Positions 44,544 to 57,493 of a stretch of 64,000 bases of DNA are shown here, one piece after another; the stretch's first letter is position 1; the number at the start of each line of letters is the position of its first letter. The translations under genes and the position numbers were made by a program. Source of the DNA: Rhabditoides inermis (Eukaryota > Nematoda > Chromadorea > Rhabditida > Rhabditidae); assembly GCA_963966185.1 (NCBI GenBank), contig CAWZYM010000115.1, positions 242,001 through 306,000 on the forward strand, given 5' to 3'. A model generated the notes under the pieces. That model ran no database searches. It was not told the origin of the DNA and worked only from the letters and a program-made list of their open reading frames with translations.

Positions 44544-47500
44544 TCACGAGATGTGGATGTTGAGAGCCACGACAGCGCGCATCAGCGGAACCTTGTCCTG
44601 AAAACAATCAATATCAATCAATAATCAACCTGTCCACATTCCCCCACCCAGTGGCCGCCACACACCTCACACAATCACAGCACACACGAGAGACAGCGAA
44701 AGCAGGAAGCGGGAGCAAAGCACAAAGCACAGCACACAACGACGACGCCGACGGCAGATGGCGACGTCTACTGGCATTGGACCGCGTCGTCGTCTCGCTC
44801 CCGCCTCATCTTGTCCTTCTACACAATTAGCAAAACTCATACGCAGCCCCGCCACATACAAAAACTCGCACATTCAAGTTGCGCTCAGTCTCTTCTAAAC
44901 ACAACGCATCGACATTCCGGTGCTCGGCAGTTTTCAAAGAGACTGACCGCGCGCGCGCGCACCTTCAGAGTGGACGCGGTCTCTTGGCGGGCACAACGCC
45001 GCATCCTCCTCCTCCTCCCTCCCCCCAGGCGCGCTTCTCTACCTGCAGTCGGTGGTGCGCCTCCTTCGATCGCGCCTCCTTCGAGTGCTGCTGTGCCTGC
45101 TCCATGGCCAGTCGATCCGCCTGCTGAGCGGCCGCCGCCGCCGCCGGTATCAGGACGTCCGCCGGAATCTGGTTCTGCAACCACACAACACGTTAGCAGT
45201 CATCTGTCTGTTGACTCTTCAAACTACTTTCCAATCAGTCACAATGTTGCTCAAATACCTTGGCTTCGAACAGCTTTGGATAGAGCCGCAAAGACTGCAC
45301 GCGTCTCCCTAGGCTCCGCCCCTCCACGCCCCGCCCCCACTCACGCTCATATTGTTCGTGTTGACGGACGAGTAGCAGAGTGTCTCGTACCAGTACTCGC
45401 TCATGTCACAAAACTCGAACAGCTTGGCCACCTGGAAGTCTTGGCAGTGGCTGTCGCATACAATCTGCAATAGTCTAAGTTGAGCAGGCTCCGCCAATTC
45501 ACGCCACGCCCCGTCCAGCCCAACACACACACACCTCAATCTCGCCGAGCATCAGAATCACTTGTCCAAATCGAACCTCCTTGTCCGGCTCGTCAATGTT
45601 CTCATAGTACTCAAAGAGGCTGAAAAGAGGGTCAATATCGCAGGCTCCGCCCCCGTACAGGCCCCGCCCCTCGCTCGACTCACCGCTGGCAGGCCCACAT
45701 GCGTCGCTCGGCCATAATCTGTTTGGTGGCGGGGGTGACGTGTGAGTTGTTCAGCGAGCTCCACAGCAGCATCATGTGCAGAAACACTATCTCCGCGTCC
45801 GTAATCTCCAAAATGTTGAAGGGCGCAATCACGCTGCGCCAGATGCGCTCAAACGTCGGCAGGAAGATGCTGAAACAGAGCAAACCGTCGGAACATCAAT
45901 ACAATTTGGCAAAAACTCGAGATCCCCCTCACATTTACACATCAACATATTTCAAACATACAGTACCCCGCCCTATCCAAACCCAACCCGGGCCCCGGCA
46001 CGATAGCCTCCCGGATCCCCTTCACTACAAATCTACAGTACCCCGCCGCATCCAAACTCAACCCGGGCCCCGGCACGAAAGTCTCCCGACTGCCCTGACT
46101 CACTCGTGCTTGGCCTCGATCTGCTTGGCGTCGTCGTGCACTCCCTCGAAGCCAGTCTTGCCGGGTGGGACGTACGTGTTGTTGAGCATGACAAAGTTGC
46201 CGAGCGCGCACTGCTCGCGGTGCTTGCTCGCGTGGTACATGTGGTCGAGAGACAGCTTGCGCACAGAGTAACGCTTCAGCAGCACGTGCTGCAACAACAA
46301 TCTTTATCACACGACCTCTCTCTCTCTCTCTCTTTCGTTATATAGAAAGGAATAATATTCAAATGAGTAACAGTTAGATAGTGAAAACAGTTACAGTGAT
46401 TTAGGCCACGCCCACACTAGCCCCGCCCCTTCCTCTCACACACCCTGTCGGCAGCGCACAACGTGCGGAACGGCTCCTGCTTCTCGATCCAGTAGAGCAG
46501 ACCAGACAGCTCGGTGGCGCTCAGCTTGTCCACATCAGTCGGAACCATCTCGCGCAGAGTCACGCCCTGCAAATCATATCGAGTCTGGGTCCCGCCACGA
46601 TTCCCTTCCGCCTCCGCCCCTACCGTACCTTGTCGTGCTCCTCGAGAAACTTGTCCACTCCCATCATGGCGAGCTGCATGAGACGCGAGTGCTCACCGTA
46701 GAACAGCACCAGCCTGGATAAAGCAATCGATAAATTACTAACTCTTTTTTTAAAGATTACCTTTCTCGTCCTCTAAAAATGTCTATATCTATACCCCTAT
46801 CATATCACATAGCCCATTCGTATTGCAAACACGTTGCAAGAAGCAAACGGAAAAAATCTATACAGATATGGCTATCCCGGGAAATGTCAAATAATTGCAG
46901 AGCGAAAAAAAAACCTGCGTTCGCCTACAGTCGAAAGGCTACAGTCGCAAATAGTGCTCAAGAAAAGTAGCGCGTCACACCCCGCATGCAATATACAAAA
47001 GTTCGTCCACAGTATCCCCACAGTACCTCTGTTCCTCTCAAACTTCTCGTCTCAACCACCTACAGTATCCCTACATTACCTCTCTCGTCTCAACAACCTA
47101 CAGTATCCTCACAGTATCCTTACAGTAGTTCTCGTCTCAACAACCTACAGTACCCCAACAATACCTCTCAAACTTCTCGTCCTCCTCGAGGTGGCAGTCC
47201 CGGACGCGGCGCACCGGAGTCTTCTCCTTCTTTTCTTTCTTCGCCTGCTCCTGCTGCTGCTGTTGACTGTCACTCTCGGCCGGAGCAGGCACACACGTCT
47301 GCTGCGTCGCCTAAAAGCACTGTCACGTTTACAGTCGAGCTTTTTTTCACGTTGAAGCTACATTCATCTTCTACCACTGCAAAATCGCACAAAACCGGTA
47401 CGACTCTCTCCCTCTCTCTCTCCCTACCTCCCCCTTTCTCTCTCCCTCTCATTATCTCCCCCCCCCCACTCACCGTCCGATAGCCCATGCCCATCAACAT

Positions 47501-49160
47501 CTGGTTGAATGGCGACGGCACCGAGTCGCTGGAGGATGCGTTGGTGGTGGTCGACTGCTGGGTGCCGCTGCTGCCGGGCTGCGGCTCGTCCAGCTCCATC
47601 TTGATGTACGGAGACGACTGCTGCTGATGGTGGTGGGAAGATGATGACGGCGTCTGCGGAGAGCTCATCGAGAGTGACAGACTGAAACGGGGAGTCAAGT
47701 CAATCTGCACAGTTAGAGGAACTCTTCAAACTACCCCTAAACGCCTTCTGATTTGCCTTCCAACTTCCAACTACCCACAACGACTTGCCATACAACGTCA
47801 AGACCGACGACGCCTTCACCACCCACTCACCCCTGCTGCTGTCCCTGCCCCTGCACATTCCTCCTCGGCTGCTGCTGTTGCGGGTTGAGCATCTCCTGTT
47901 GGAGGGGCGACGGGGCAAACAGCTGGCCAAACGAGCTGGCAGCCGAGCCCGAGACCGGCGCGGCCAGAGCGTTGAACAGCGACGTCGCGTCTGCGCCGCT
48001 AGCAGAACCTGCAACACTACGGTTACCTACAGTCACTATCATATACGGTCGAGAGATCAGGACAGAGTTGCGTAGACACTGGCACCCACTGACCGGGGCT
48101 GGGCAGGTTGGGGTGCATCATGCCGCCGTTCGATGCGCGACGACGGTCCTTCTGGCTGCCCGTCGGGTCGCGGCGAGGCTGCACCGCTGAAACACATAAC
48201 CAGTGACCAGTGAGAGGGAACACAATTATGTCCCTCACTTTGAGAATCTCTGCTATATAATAACAAGCAACCCCTGATATCCGTCTTAAAGGGAAACTGT
48301 TATGATTGTGAAACGAGAGTGGAGCGAAAAGGGAGCTGAAAGGCATTGTAGCACCGAACTACAACCCCAATGACGCTCGCATAGATACGGTAACCCGGGT
48401 ACTTACTGACCTATCACTTTAGTTACGAATTGCCCATTTCCGCGAACATCCAATCTCCCGATAATATAGCAACTAACAGCAAGCAGGAAATCTCTTACTC
48501 ATACCAACTCCCCCATACATCCCTTCCTTTTCGTGTAAATAGGCTAGCATGCTTCCCACTTCCCACTCTACTGCGGGCTTCCCACATCCCACTCTCTAAC
48601 TCTCTTTTTCTATCTACCCTCTTATCTCACATTACTCTGGGTACATTTTGCACGTCCACACCATATAAGGCGTCTAAAAATACTTTTTTCGTGCTTTCTG
48701 GTATGCATCTGAAGTGCGCTTGAAATGTTTCGAGTTTATGCGACAAACTGCGTCGACATAGCAAACTGATTGATTTGTCGTGATTATGCGAAAAATACGA
48801 AAAAAAGTGTCTGTTGCCGTGGCTAATCGATGCCACGACAAACCCGGCCGGCCAGTTTGTCGTGGACTATTGCCTGACACGACAAACCCGGCCGACCGAT
48901 TTGTCGCAGCCGACGAGACAAACTCGGATGCCCGGTTTGTCTCATCAATGCACGAGACAAACTCGGTTGCCCGGTTTGTCTCGTCCGATGAAGACCGTGC
49001 TGGCAAAACATCTGCCACCGACGGGATTCGAACCCACGACCATCTGACTGGACCGCGCCTTAGACCACTAGGCCATCCGACCACGTGCGGAAGTGAAGAG
49101 AAAGCGCACATGAGTGATGAGTGAGCGCTTCCATGCGGGGATGGTTCTTTCAAGAGAGGC

Positions 49161-49209
<49 letters not shown>

Positions 49210-50467
49210 GAGGGGGAGAAGGAGAAGGAGAGTGGGAGAGAAAAAGAAAATTAAAACTATAACAAAAATAAAACTCAGTCTCTCAACTAAACATAATTGA
49301 CAGAGTGCGTATTTAACTTTATCCAGCCTGGTCAAATAGGAAAAGAACCACACACCAGGTCAATCAATACAGAAGCAACCTTTGTATCACTCGAAGGCGC
49401 GCAGTGAATGATACTATCCTATAACGTTAAAGTGGTTTTGCATGGATGGTCTCTTTGTCTTTTCGGTTTTTGTCGTCTTATATAGGCCATCCCCGTTTCA
49501 TCTTACCTCAATATCGCTGGTCCGCCAGACAGACGTGAATTTTATGCAAATTTTGTCCGATTGGATATTTTTGCGCTCGAATACGGTTTAAATGACGGAA
49601 AACATTAGAAATCGAACATTAGAACTAGAGCTCTAGTTTTCCTATTCCTCTTCCCCTATTCCTCTCTCTATTCCTCTCGCATTCTATATAGGCATTTCCT
49701 TCACTCAGAAAACTGGGCGTGGTACGATAGCCCCATTATACTTTCACGCTGACGCTGACGCGACGCTCACGCTCGTGCAAAAGATGCATCTATCGACTTT
49801 GATCACGCTGCGTCAACGAAATCAATAGTTGCATCTTTTGCACTAGAGCGTGAGCGTCGCGTCAGCGTCAGCGTGAAAGTATAATGGGGCCTAGTAGGTG
49901 CATCTTTTGCACGGGAGCGTCAGCGTGAAAGTATAATGGGGCTATCGTACCACGCCCAGTTTTCTGAGTGAAGGAAATGCCTATATAGAATGCGAGAGGA
50001 ATAGAGAGAGGAATAGGGGAAGAGGAATTGGAAAACTAGAGCTCTAGTTCTAATGTTCGATTTCTAATGTTTTCCGTCATTTAAACCGTATTCGAGCGCA
50101 AAAATATCCAATCGGATAAAATTTGCATAAAATTCACGTCTGTCTGGCGGACCAGCGATATTGAGGTAAGATGAAACGGGGGATGGCCTATATAAGACGA
50201 CAAAAACCGAAAAGACAAAGAGACCATCCATGCAAAACCACTTTAACGTTATAGGATAGTATCATTCACTGCGCGCCTTCGAGTGATACAAAGGTTGCTT
50301 CTGTATTGATTGACCTGGTGTGTGGTTCTTTCCCTATTTGACCAGGCTGGATAAAGTTAAATACGCACTCTGTCAATTATGTTTAGTTGAGAGAGTTTAG
50401 TTTTTGTTATAGTTTTAATTTTCTTTTTCTCTCCCACTCTCCCTCTCCTTCTCCCCCTCCCCCCCTC

Positions 50468-50500
<33 letters not shown>

Positions 50501-52224
50501 TTCTGCCTCTCTTGAAAGAACCATCCCCGCATGGAAGCGCTCACTCATCACTCATGTGCGCTTTCTCTTCACTTCTGCACGTGGTCGGATGGCCTAGTGG
50601 TCTAAGGCGCGGTCCAGTCAGATGGTCGTGGGTTCGAATCCCGTCGGTGGCAGATGTTTTGCCAGCACGGTCATCATCGGACGAGACAAACCGGGCAACC
50701 GAGTTTGTCTCGTGCATTGATGAGACAAACCGGGCATCCGAGTTTGTCTCGTCGGCTGCGACAAATCGGTCGGCCGGGTTTGTCGTGTCAGGCAATAGTC
50801 CACGACAAACTGGCCGGCCGGGTTTGTCGTGGCATCGATTAGCCACGGCAACAGACACTTTTTTTCGTATTTTTCGCATATTCACGACAAATCAATCAGT
50901 TTGCTATGTCGACGCAGTTTATCGCATAAACTCGAAACATTTCAAGCGCACTTCAGATGCATACCAGAAAGCACGAAAAAAGTATTTTTAGACGCCTTAT
51001 ATCAAAACACGAGACGAAGATAAGTAAACAGGAAACAGCAAGACCATACAGACTGACATACACACAATCAATCATATGTAATCGTAGACCACATTAAACA
51101 ACCAACTATCAAAAACCAGCGATACAGCGAATCCCCCTGTTCCCATTCCCTCAACTATTTCTATATTCGTAGGTAGCAAGTAACAAACTATTCCTGGAAT
51201 AGCGTGCAATTCTTCAATTTACAAGCAGCTCTTGCAGCTCGAAAAATGTTCAAACTAGCAAAGGAGAATACGTGTGCGTGAGCGTGAGAGAGAGAGAGTA
51301 TGAGAGAGAGAGAAACCATATTATAAGAGTAGAGACACTAGAATGCAACCGTAATCCTAAGCAAAGTCACCGTTGTCAAAGATACGTCAATAAAACACAG
51401 AGTACTCTTCTCAATTTGTCAACATATCAACGCTATAATAGTCTACGTGCAAAAACGCTAACGAGACTCTGAAACTCTGATTATCCGACTTCCCCCTCCT
51501 AATCTCTCATAGACACCTGAATATACTTATCGCATACATAATACCGTAAATGTACCCTCCATGCGAATGCCCTACTGCAGCCGCTGTGAGATACATGAGA
51601 TATTCGCTATCAGCCAACCGTAGCTCATATCCGTCCATCGATACTATCTATAGAAGCCAACATCCCCTTCCTCTACACCTTTCTAACAAGCCAAAAACTG
51701 AACACTACTAATTTTCATGCTTGTATCAACATGAAGCAATTCAGATACACAGTGAGTAAGCCATAAAACAGACGACAAAAAAGAGAAATTCTGAATCCAT
51801 GTTGATGCTACTAACGAGCTAGTAGTTATTATAGCCACAAGCCTACAATCGACAAAGCTCACACTCTTATACCGAAAATTCACCATTTCTATTCTACTCT
51901 ACCAGTCTACCACCGAAAGTTTAATAACCAAAAGCGTGTGCAATCAATCGATACCCTGATACCCACCATTGATCCTCATTCCGGCGCGGAGGCATTTCTG
52001 GAAGCGGCAGGCGCGACACGCACACCGCACAGTCTGGTTCACGTCGCAGTCGCCACTGTAGCGGCACACGTACTGCTGCAAGAGAGGAGAATCATGTACA
52101 GACAGAGGGGGGAGAGGGAGAGAAGGAGAGGGAGGGGAGAGGAGAGAGAGAGGGGGGAGAGGGAGAGAGAGGGGGAGAGAGAAGAAGGGAGAAAGGAAAA
52201 GGAAGAGAGTAAGAGAGAGAGAGA

Positions 52225-52268
<44 letters not shown>

Positions 52269-55208
52269 GATGGAGAGGACTGGGATCGTCATGTGTGAAC
52301 AAGACAGCGCAGTTACTACAGTATGAAAGGAAGCAGACCAATATCTTGCTAGGCTAACGCTTGGAGTGATGCTTTTTATGATTTCCCCCTTCATCTCGAT
52401 TGTAAATTGTGCGATCCCCACCGCGAGATTTATTTTATGTTTCGTTTTCATAACGCGATAATCCGATAAAAAAAACATTATCTTCTGAGATATCCCTATG
52501 AGATGAGATATCTGAGATATTTCTTCTAGCTTTTACAACTCCATTTTCTCTCATATCCTTTTTTCTCACCCACACCCACACTCTCACCTCTTTTAAAAAT
52601 AGAGTGAGAGTAGAGTGAGACAGAGAACGCCCGCGGCGGGCGACCGAGCCTGCACTTTGTCTTTGGTATTCGTTCACAACAACATGACACATCACTGCAC
52701 TATATCTCTATTTTCCCCTACTCCCATTCCTAGTAACCACAGACTATAGTATATGCACTTTGTTTAATATCATGCCAAACAACAAGACATAACGAGACGC
52801 GACCAAGTCACCGATAAAAGAGAGAGTTCTTAATAAAAGTGCTCAATAACGTCGCAACAATTGTGCCCGCGTCAATCAGAAATCTGCTATAAAAATCGCA
52901 AGCGAGCCAGATGGACCGCTCAGACATCAACCCGTTCAAAACACATCCCCAACTTTTTTTGTGATCCACCCACGGAACACCATACGTTCGTTTCCTTCCG
53001 CCTCTCTCTCTCTCTCTCTCTCGACTCGATATTTCCCTGAGCTTCTTCTACCGGTAGCGGCTCAAGGCGCTATTAGTTGACATGATATGACACGACAGCT
53101 GTTTCTATTCTTTCTATTCACACACACAGCGCTCGTTCAATGCATGTGCACTTTCTCCTCTCACTCTCCTTCCGTCCCTGTATTTCCCTATAACCACAAA
53201 ACATCCAGTCGAGAACCCAGCGCTTCGTTAATTTCCAAATCGCCAGCGATCGACGCAACATTATACTTTAGTCGTCGTTCGTCGAGACAGAGCGAGAGCG
53301 ATCAATCTGACAGGTGCATAGATCGCATTTAATTCCACACTAATTTCTCCTGGGGGAAGGGTAGAAACTGTCGACGCTCACGTCCACGTCGCGCCCCCTG
53401 GGAATCTGTTTGCCTGTGCACACAGACTGCTAAGTTCAAGTTTTCACTACTTTCGACTCAAGGAATTGTGACAAAAGACAGGCATTATGCCCAAAACACA
53501 GACAATGCGATCATCGCAAAGAACCAGAACTCTCCTACAACGTCTGTGTTTGTTCTGCCAGATTCTTCTAACCAAATCTCGACGCAACTAAATCAACGCC
53601 GAAAATGGCTAAAAACAAAAACGAATTGTCTTGCTTGAATTGTCGGTGTCGCATCCCTAGAGTACTAGTACTAGCATAGTACCAAGTACCAACACTTACT
53701 CGAATTATACACAGTAATTGCTCCACGCTTCACGTCAAAACGGCAACGAAACAGAAAGCGAGCTTGAATTATCGCTACCGTCTCTTCCTAGAGTACTAGC
53801 ACTAGCATAGTACACCCACTCAAATTATACCCGGTAATCACTCCTTTTCCACGTGAAAGAGACTACAAAACGGCAGTCCCATCTCTTCAGTTCAATGTTA
53901 AGAGACCTAATCAATGATGATTGATGACATAACAGGGGAACAGTACAACGTCAATAGCGTCAAGCTCCTATACAGAATACTCAACTACGTAGACAAACAA
54001 CAGGGAATACAAATTATGTAGTATGCCTATGAGAGTCAGCGCACAGCTCCTCTTCTCATCTCGTGATACATTAAAAATCATCAGCTCCAATATCTGCTGA
54101 TCGATCGAATATCAAATCCCAACCATAAAAAACAATGCTGGTCAAGGTCTATAACACAATCGACGAGACTAGATAGACACACAGATCAGTCATATGGCAT
54201 CAAAATTCATAAAACAAAAACACCAAAACAAAACACTACAAGTATTTTCAGCGATTCTCACCTGTCCAAACGTGACGGCGCGGCGGAAAAATGCGTTGCA
54301 CGATCTGAAAATCGATAAATTAACAACATCACATGACAGTCAATCAATCAATAATAACCTGCACGAAATGGCTCCATAGTGGAGGCCGTCGGCGGGTGCG
54401 CTGCAAATGGCGCACGCCATACCCGCATACTCCTCCTTCATAGGCCTAAAAGCAGAAGAGAATGAGAAATTAGCAACTACGAAATAAATTCAACATCATA
54501 GTCATACCGCACAAATTCAAACATTGGCAAACATGACACTCATTTCCGGCTGCATACACATACATTACATTTACACAGAAGCGATGAGAAACCATTATCA
54601 CAAATTGAAACACCATCTTCCTCACGTTTGCTTAGAAAAGGCGAATAACATTGAAATCCGAGTCTCAAATTACATATCCGCCGGATGGCCGGATCTCACA
54701 TTTACATACAACTCTCATCGTCCTTTCCGGATGCGGAACAGAAGCATGCTAATTTCAATGTACACACTGTACAAACTGATAAGCGCAAACAACCAAATCA
54801 CGTTGCACCTACCACAAGTAGGGCGACTTGAAATAGGTGGACGCAGTGGCGGGCGAAAGCGCGCACTCGTACATGGCAGATGCTCAAATAAAGGGAGCGT
54901 CACAGACCGTAACGCACAGCGACAAGGGCCCTCACACGACTCCCCCGCCTCTACTTCTTACCCCTCAAGGGGCGGCGCCGGCGGTGCAAGCGAACGCGCC
55001 TTGCCAACCGACAACGCTCCGCCGCACAGCGGAGACACTTATATAAGCTCCTATCACCCATTGCTTATAGAAAAACTAGCGCTGCACATGCCGTGAATGC
55101 CGACTCGGTCTCGCGCGTTGACGTCTACGACTACAACCCGCCCGAAATAGGCGGTCGAGGAGGAAACTAGTGTTGCATTAATGTCACGCGAGGGCACGCG
55201 ACGGGGAG

Positions 55209-55250
<42 letters not shown>

Positions 55251-57446
55251 AGTCGAAGCGGCGCGATGGAAACGTCACACGTCAAAGCCACAAGCGCCGC
55301 CTGCTGATGCTGCCAACGTGCTCGAAAAAAAAAGCTGGGCAGCGGGCGCAAAGCCGCGCCGCGCTGCGATTATTCTGATATGATGCCGCTATGATGAAGC
55401 GCTCATGGGAAAATGAATCTGGCCGCGGCCGATCAGTTCAAAAGGCGACGACAAGCAATTCCTATAAAATCGAAAAGAGCGTTCGTACTTGGCACCCGCG
55501 ATTCGATTCCGAGCGAGAGAAAGAGAGACGTGCGAACGTGCGAATCTGAATCGAAAAGGGCGCACCGAATCAATACCACATACATACATCTAACACCGTC
55601 CGTCAACACAAAACAGAACCACGCGGCGGCGGCGCCCCTTATTGTTCCAGGCCCGCGTAAATTGGTTCGTGACGCATTCGTCGGCAGCGCAGAAGAGCGC
55701 ATAGCCAAACAGACGCGCGCCATCAATGAGGAATGGAATAAGAAGAAGTGGAAGCGCGCGCCAACTGCACCTGCGTTAAACAGTTGCAGAGACTGCGAGC
55801 TGCAAACATGAAGCAGTATCGTTCGACAAAAAATAATATCACATATAGAATAGAGCTACCGCGCGGGCACATAACAAACATAGAATACGCAATGAGCGGC
55901 AAAAACAGAAACTACACCTGAACGAAAACGGCATCCGCGTGGCACAAAGCCTAATCATTACGTTAGACCAGAACAGAGGGCTATACTTTATGTGTCCGTT
56001 TTCACGTCAAATGATACCATATCAGTATTTAGACGACTTGAGTTCTTCAGCACCGTATGAAGTTTGAAGTGTGCAGGAAATAAAATGGACAAGCGCGTGA
56101 TAGCATATCAGGTCACTCGCGAAAACTTGGCCCGAGTGTGTCTCTATTGTCCAAGAGTCCAGAGTGATAACGCATTATCACAACAATCAATCGTTAAGCC
56201 GAGGCGGGCTAAACAAAACGACGCGCTCGCACACGCACTCACTTCAGCATTGCTGTAGGTACGACTGATATACTGATAAACGATCTGCGGGCAATGCCAA
56301 CTGTGATTGAACACCTATCACCACATGCACGTAGTGTACATCCCTCACACAATCTGGGCAAAAGAACCAATGAATCTGGGAGGAGAGGAGAACCGAGCAA
56401 GCTGGAAGGAAGAAGAAGAACCAATGATCCTAGCAATCTGGAAAGAAAAAGCAGAGCAAAACACAAGAAGCACATCCGGCAAACCCGGTTCCATATAGAA
56501 ACAAGCTTGAAACAATAATAGTCGAGTTGGTCAAGAAGATATGAGTAGCCTCTAGCGCATGAAAATCATCTTGACACACTGGTCCAAACAATACACCTCG
56601 CACGCCGTGAAACGAAAAAGTTGACGTCGCGTAAAATTGCAAAAACACAAAAGACTAGTAGGCAAGCAAATGGGTCAAAAAGAAAATATAAGCGAAATGT
56701 ACGGAACGGGCTTGGCTACGAAGATCTTTCACAAGATCGAAACAATTCGGACGAAAACGGTGAGCGTATTGACTTTGCCATCAATCAATTTCCATCAAAT
56801 AGATGTAGGTATTCTTCAAAATACAGCATGTACATGATATTTAAACGCAGTCGGAATCGCATTTTCGCTATAAATCCACGTGGATATATGGCATGCGAAG
56901 CTCGCGAATAAATAAGCAAGTCACGAGTACAGAGCCAATTACGGAGCAAAACGCCCAGGCCGATCGAAGAGCCAAGTGCAAAAAGGTAGCAGCGGGCGGG
57001 CCCGCTACAACTATATTCGCGAGGAAATGAGAGACAGAACGCACGGGGCAGTGGTTCAATCGATTGCACTGGAGACAAGCTAGTCGACTCATGAGAACGC
57101 ATCGCGGCGACAGACAATCCGCACTCGGCACTGCACTGACCGGCTCAATTGATCCTCAGAAAAGACAGACCAGCTGCATAAATCAAGTCGCGAGAAAGTG
57201 ATCGTGCCAACGCTGACAACTATACAACTAGTCCCTAAAAATGTGGCTGGATCGTCATGACCACGTCAATAAACATAACGACGACAATGTTCTAGGGTAA
57301 CGTGACGTGAGAATGTGCGGTGGTGGTCGGCAGGAAAGCACAGAGCATGCTACACACACATACATACGGACATGTGAGAGACACATGCCGAGAGAAGAGC
57401 CGCGAGAGAAGAGAGAGTGTGTGCACTTTTGCAGCGAGGTGAGCAG

Positions 57447-57493
<47 letters not shown>

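Larger units (their letters stand above)
48666..50999. mobile_element. 2.3-kb near-perfect palindromic element with tRNA-like heads
   Basis: Two arms of about 1.15 kb mirror each other around a short centre near 49830. Ends are TAAGGCGTCTAAAAATAC inward, flanked by TA (48664-48665 and 51000-51001). Reading outward from the centre, each arm holds a GC-rich CTGACGC segment, an AT-rich block, a (GA)n/(CT)n tract, a tRNA-like head (49012-49083 minus, 50584-50652 plus) and four palindromic modules built on CGACAAAC...GTTTGTCG. There is no protein-coding capacity. It lies in the receptor intron between the second zinc finger and the hinge. Confidence 0.9.

Noticed and set aside
49012..50652. Two genuine tRNA genes
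   Set aside because: A and B boxes are intact but the acceptor stem does not pair and the anticodon stem is poor. Both copies sit inside the arms of a mobile palindrome.
54524..55096. A 190-codon plus-strand gene in the first receptor intron
   Set aside because: It has no recognisable domain and compositional shifts along its length. It is probably chance.
55413..57131. Further exons of the nuclear receptor or another gene in 55.4-57.1 kb
   Set aside because: Short open frames occur, but no conserved residues or acceptor-donor pairs compatible with the neighbouring phases were found.
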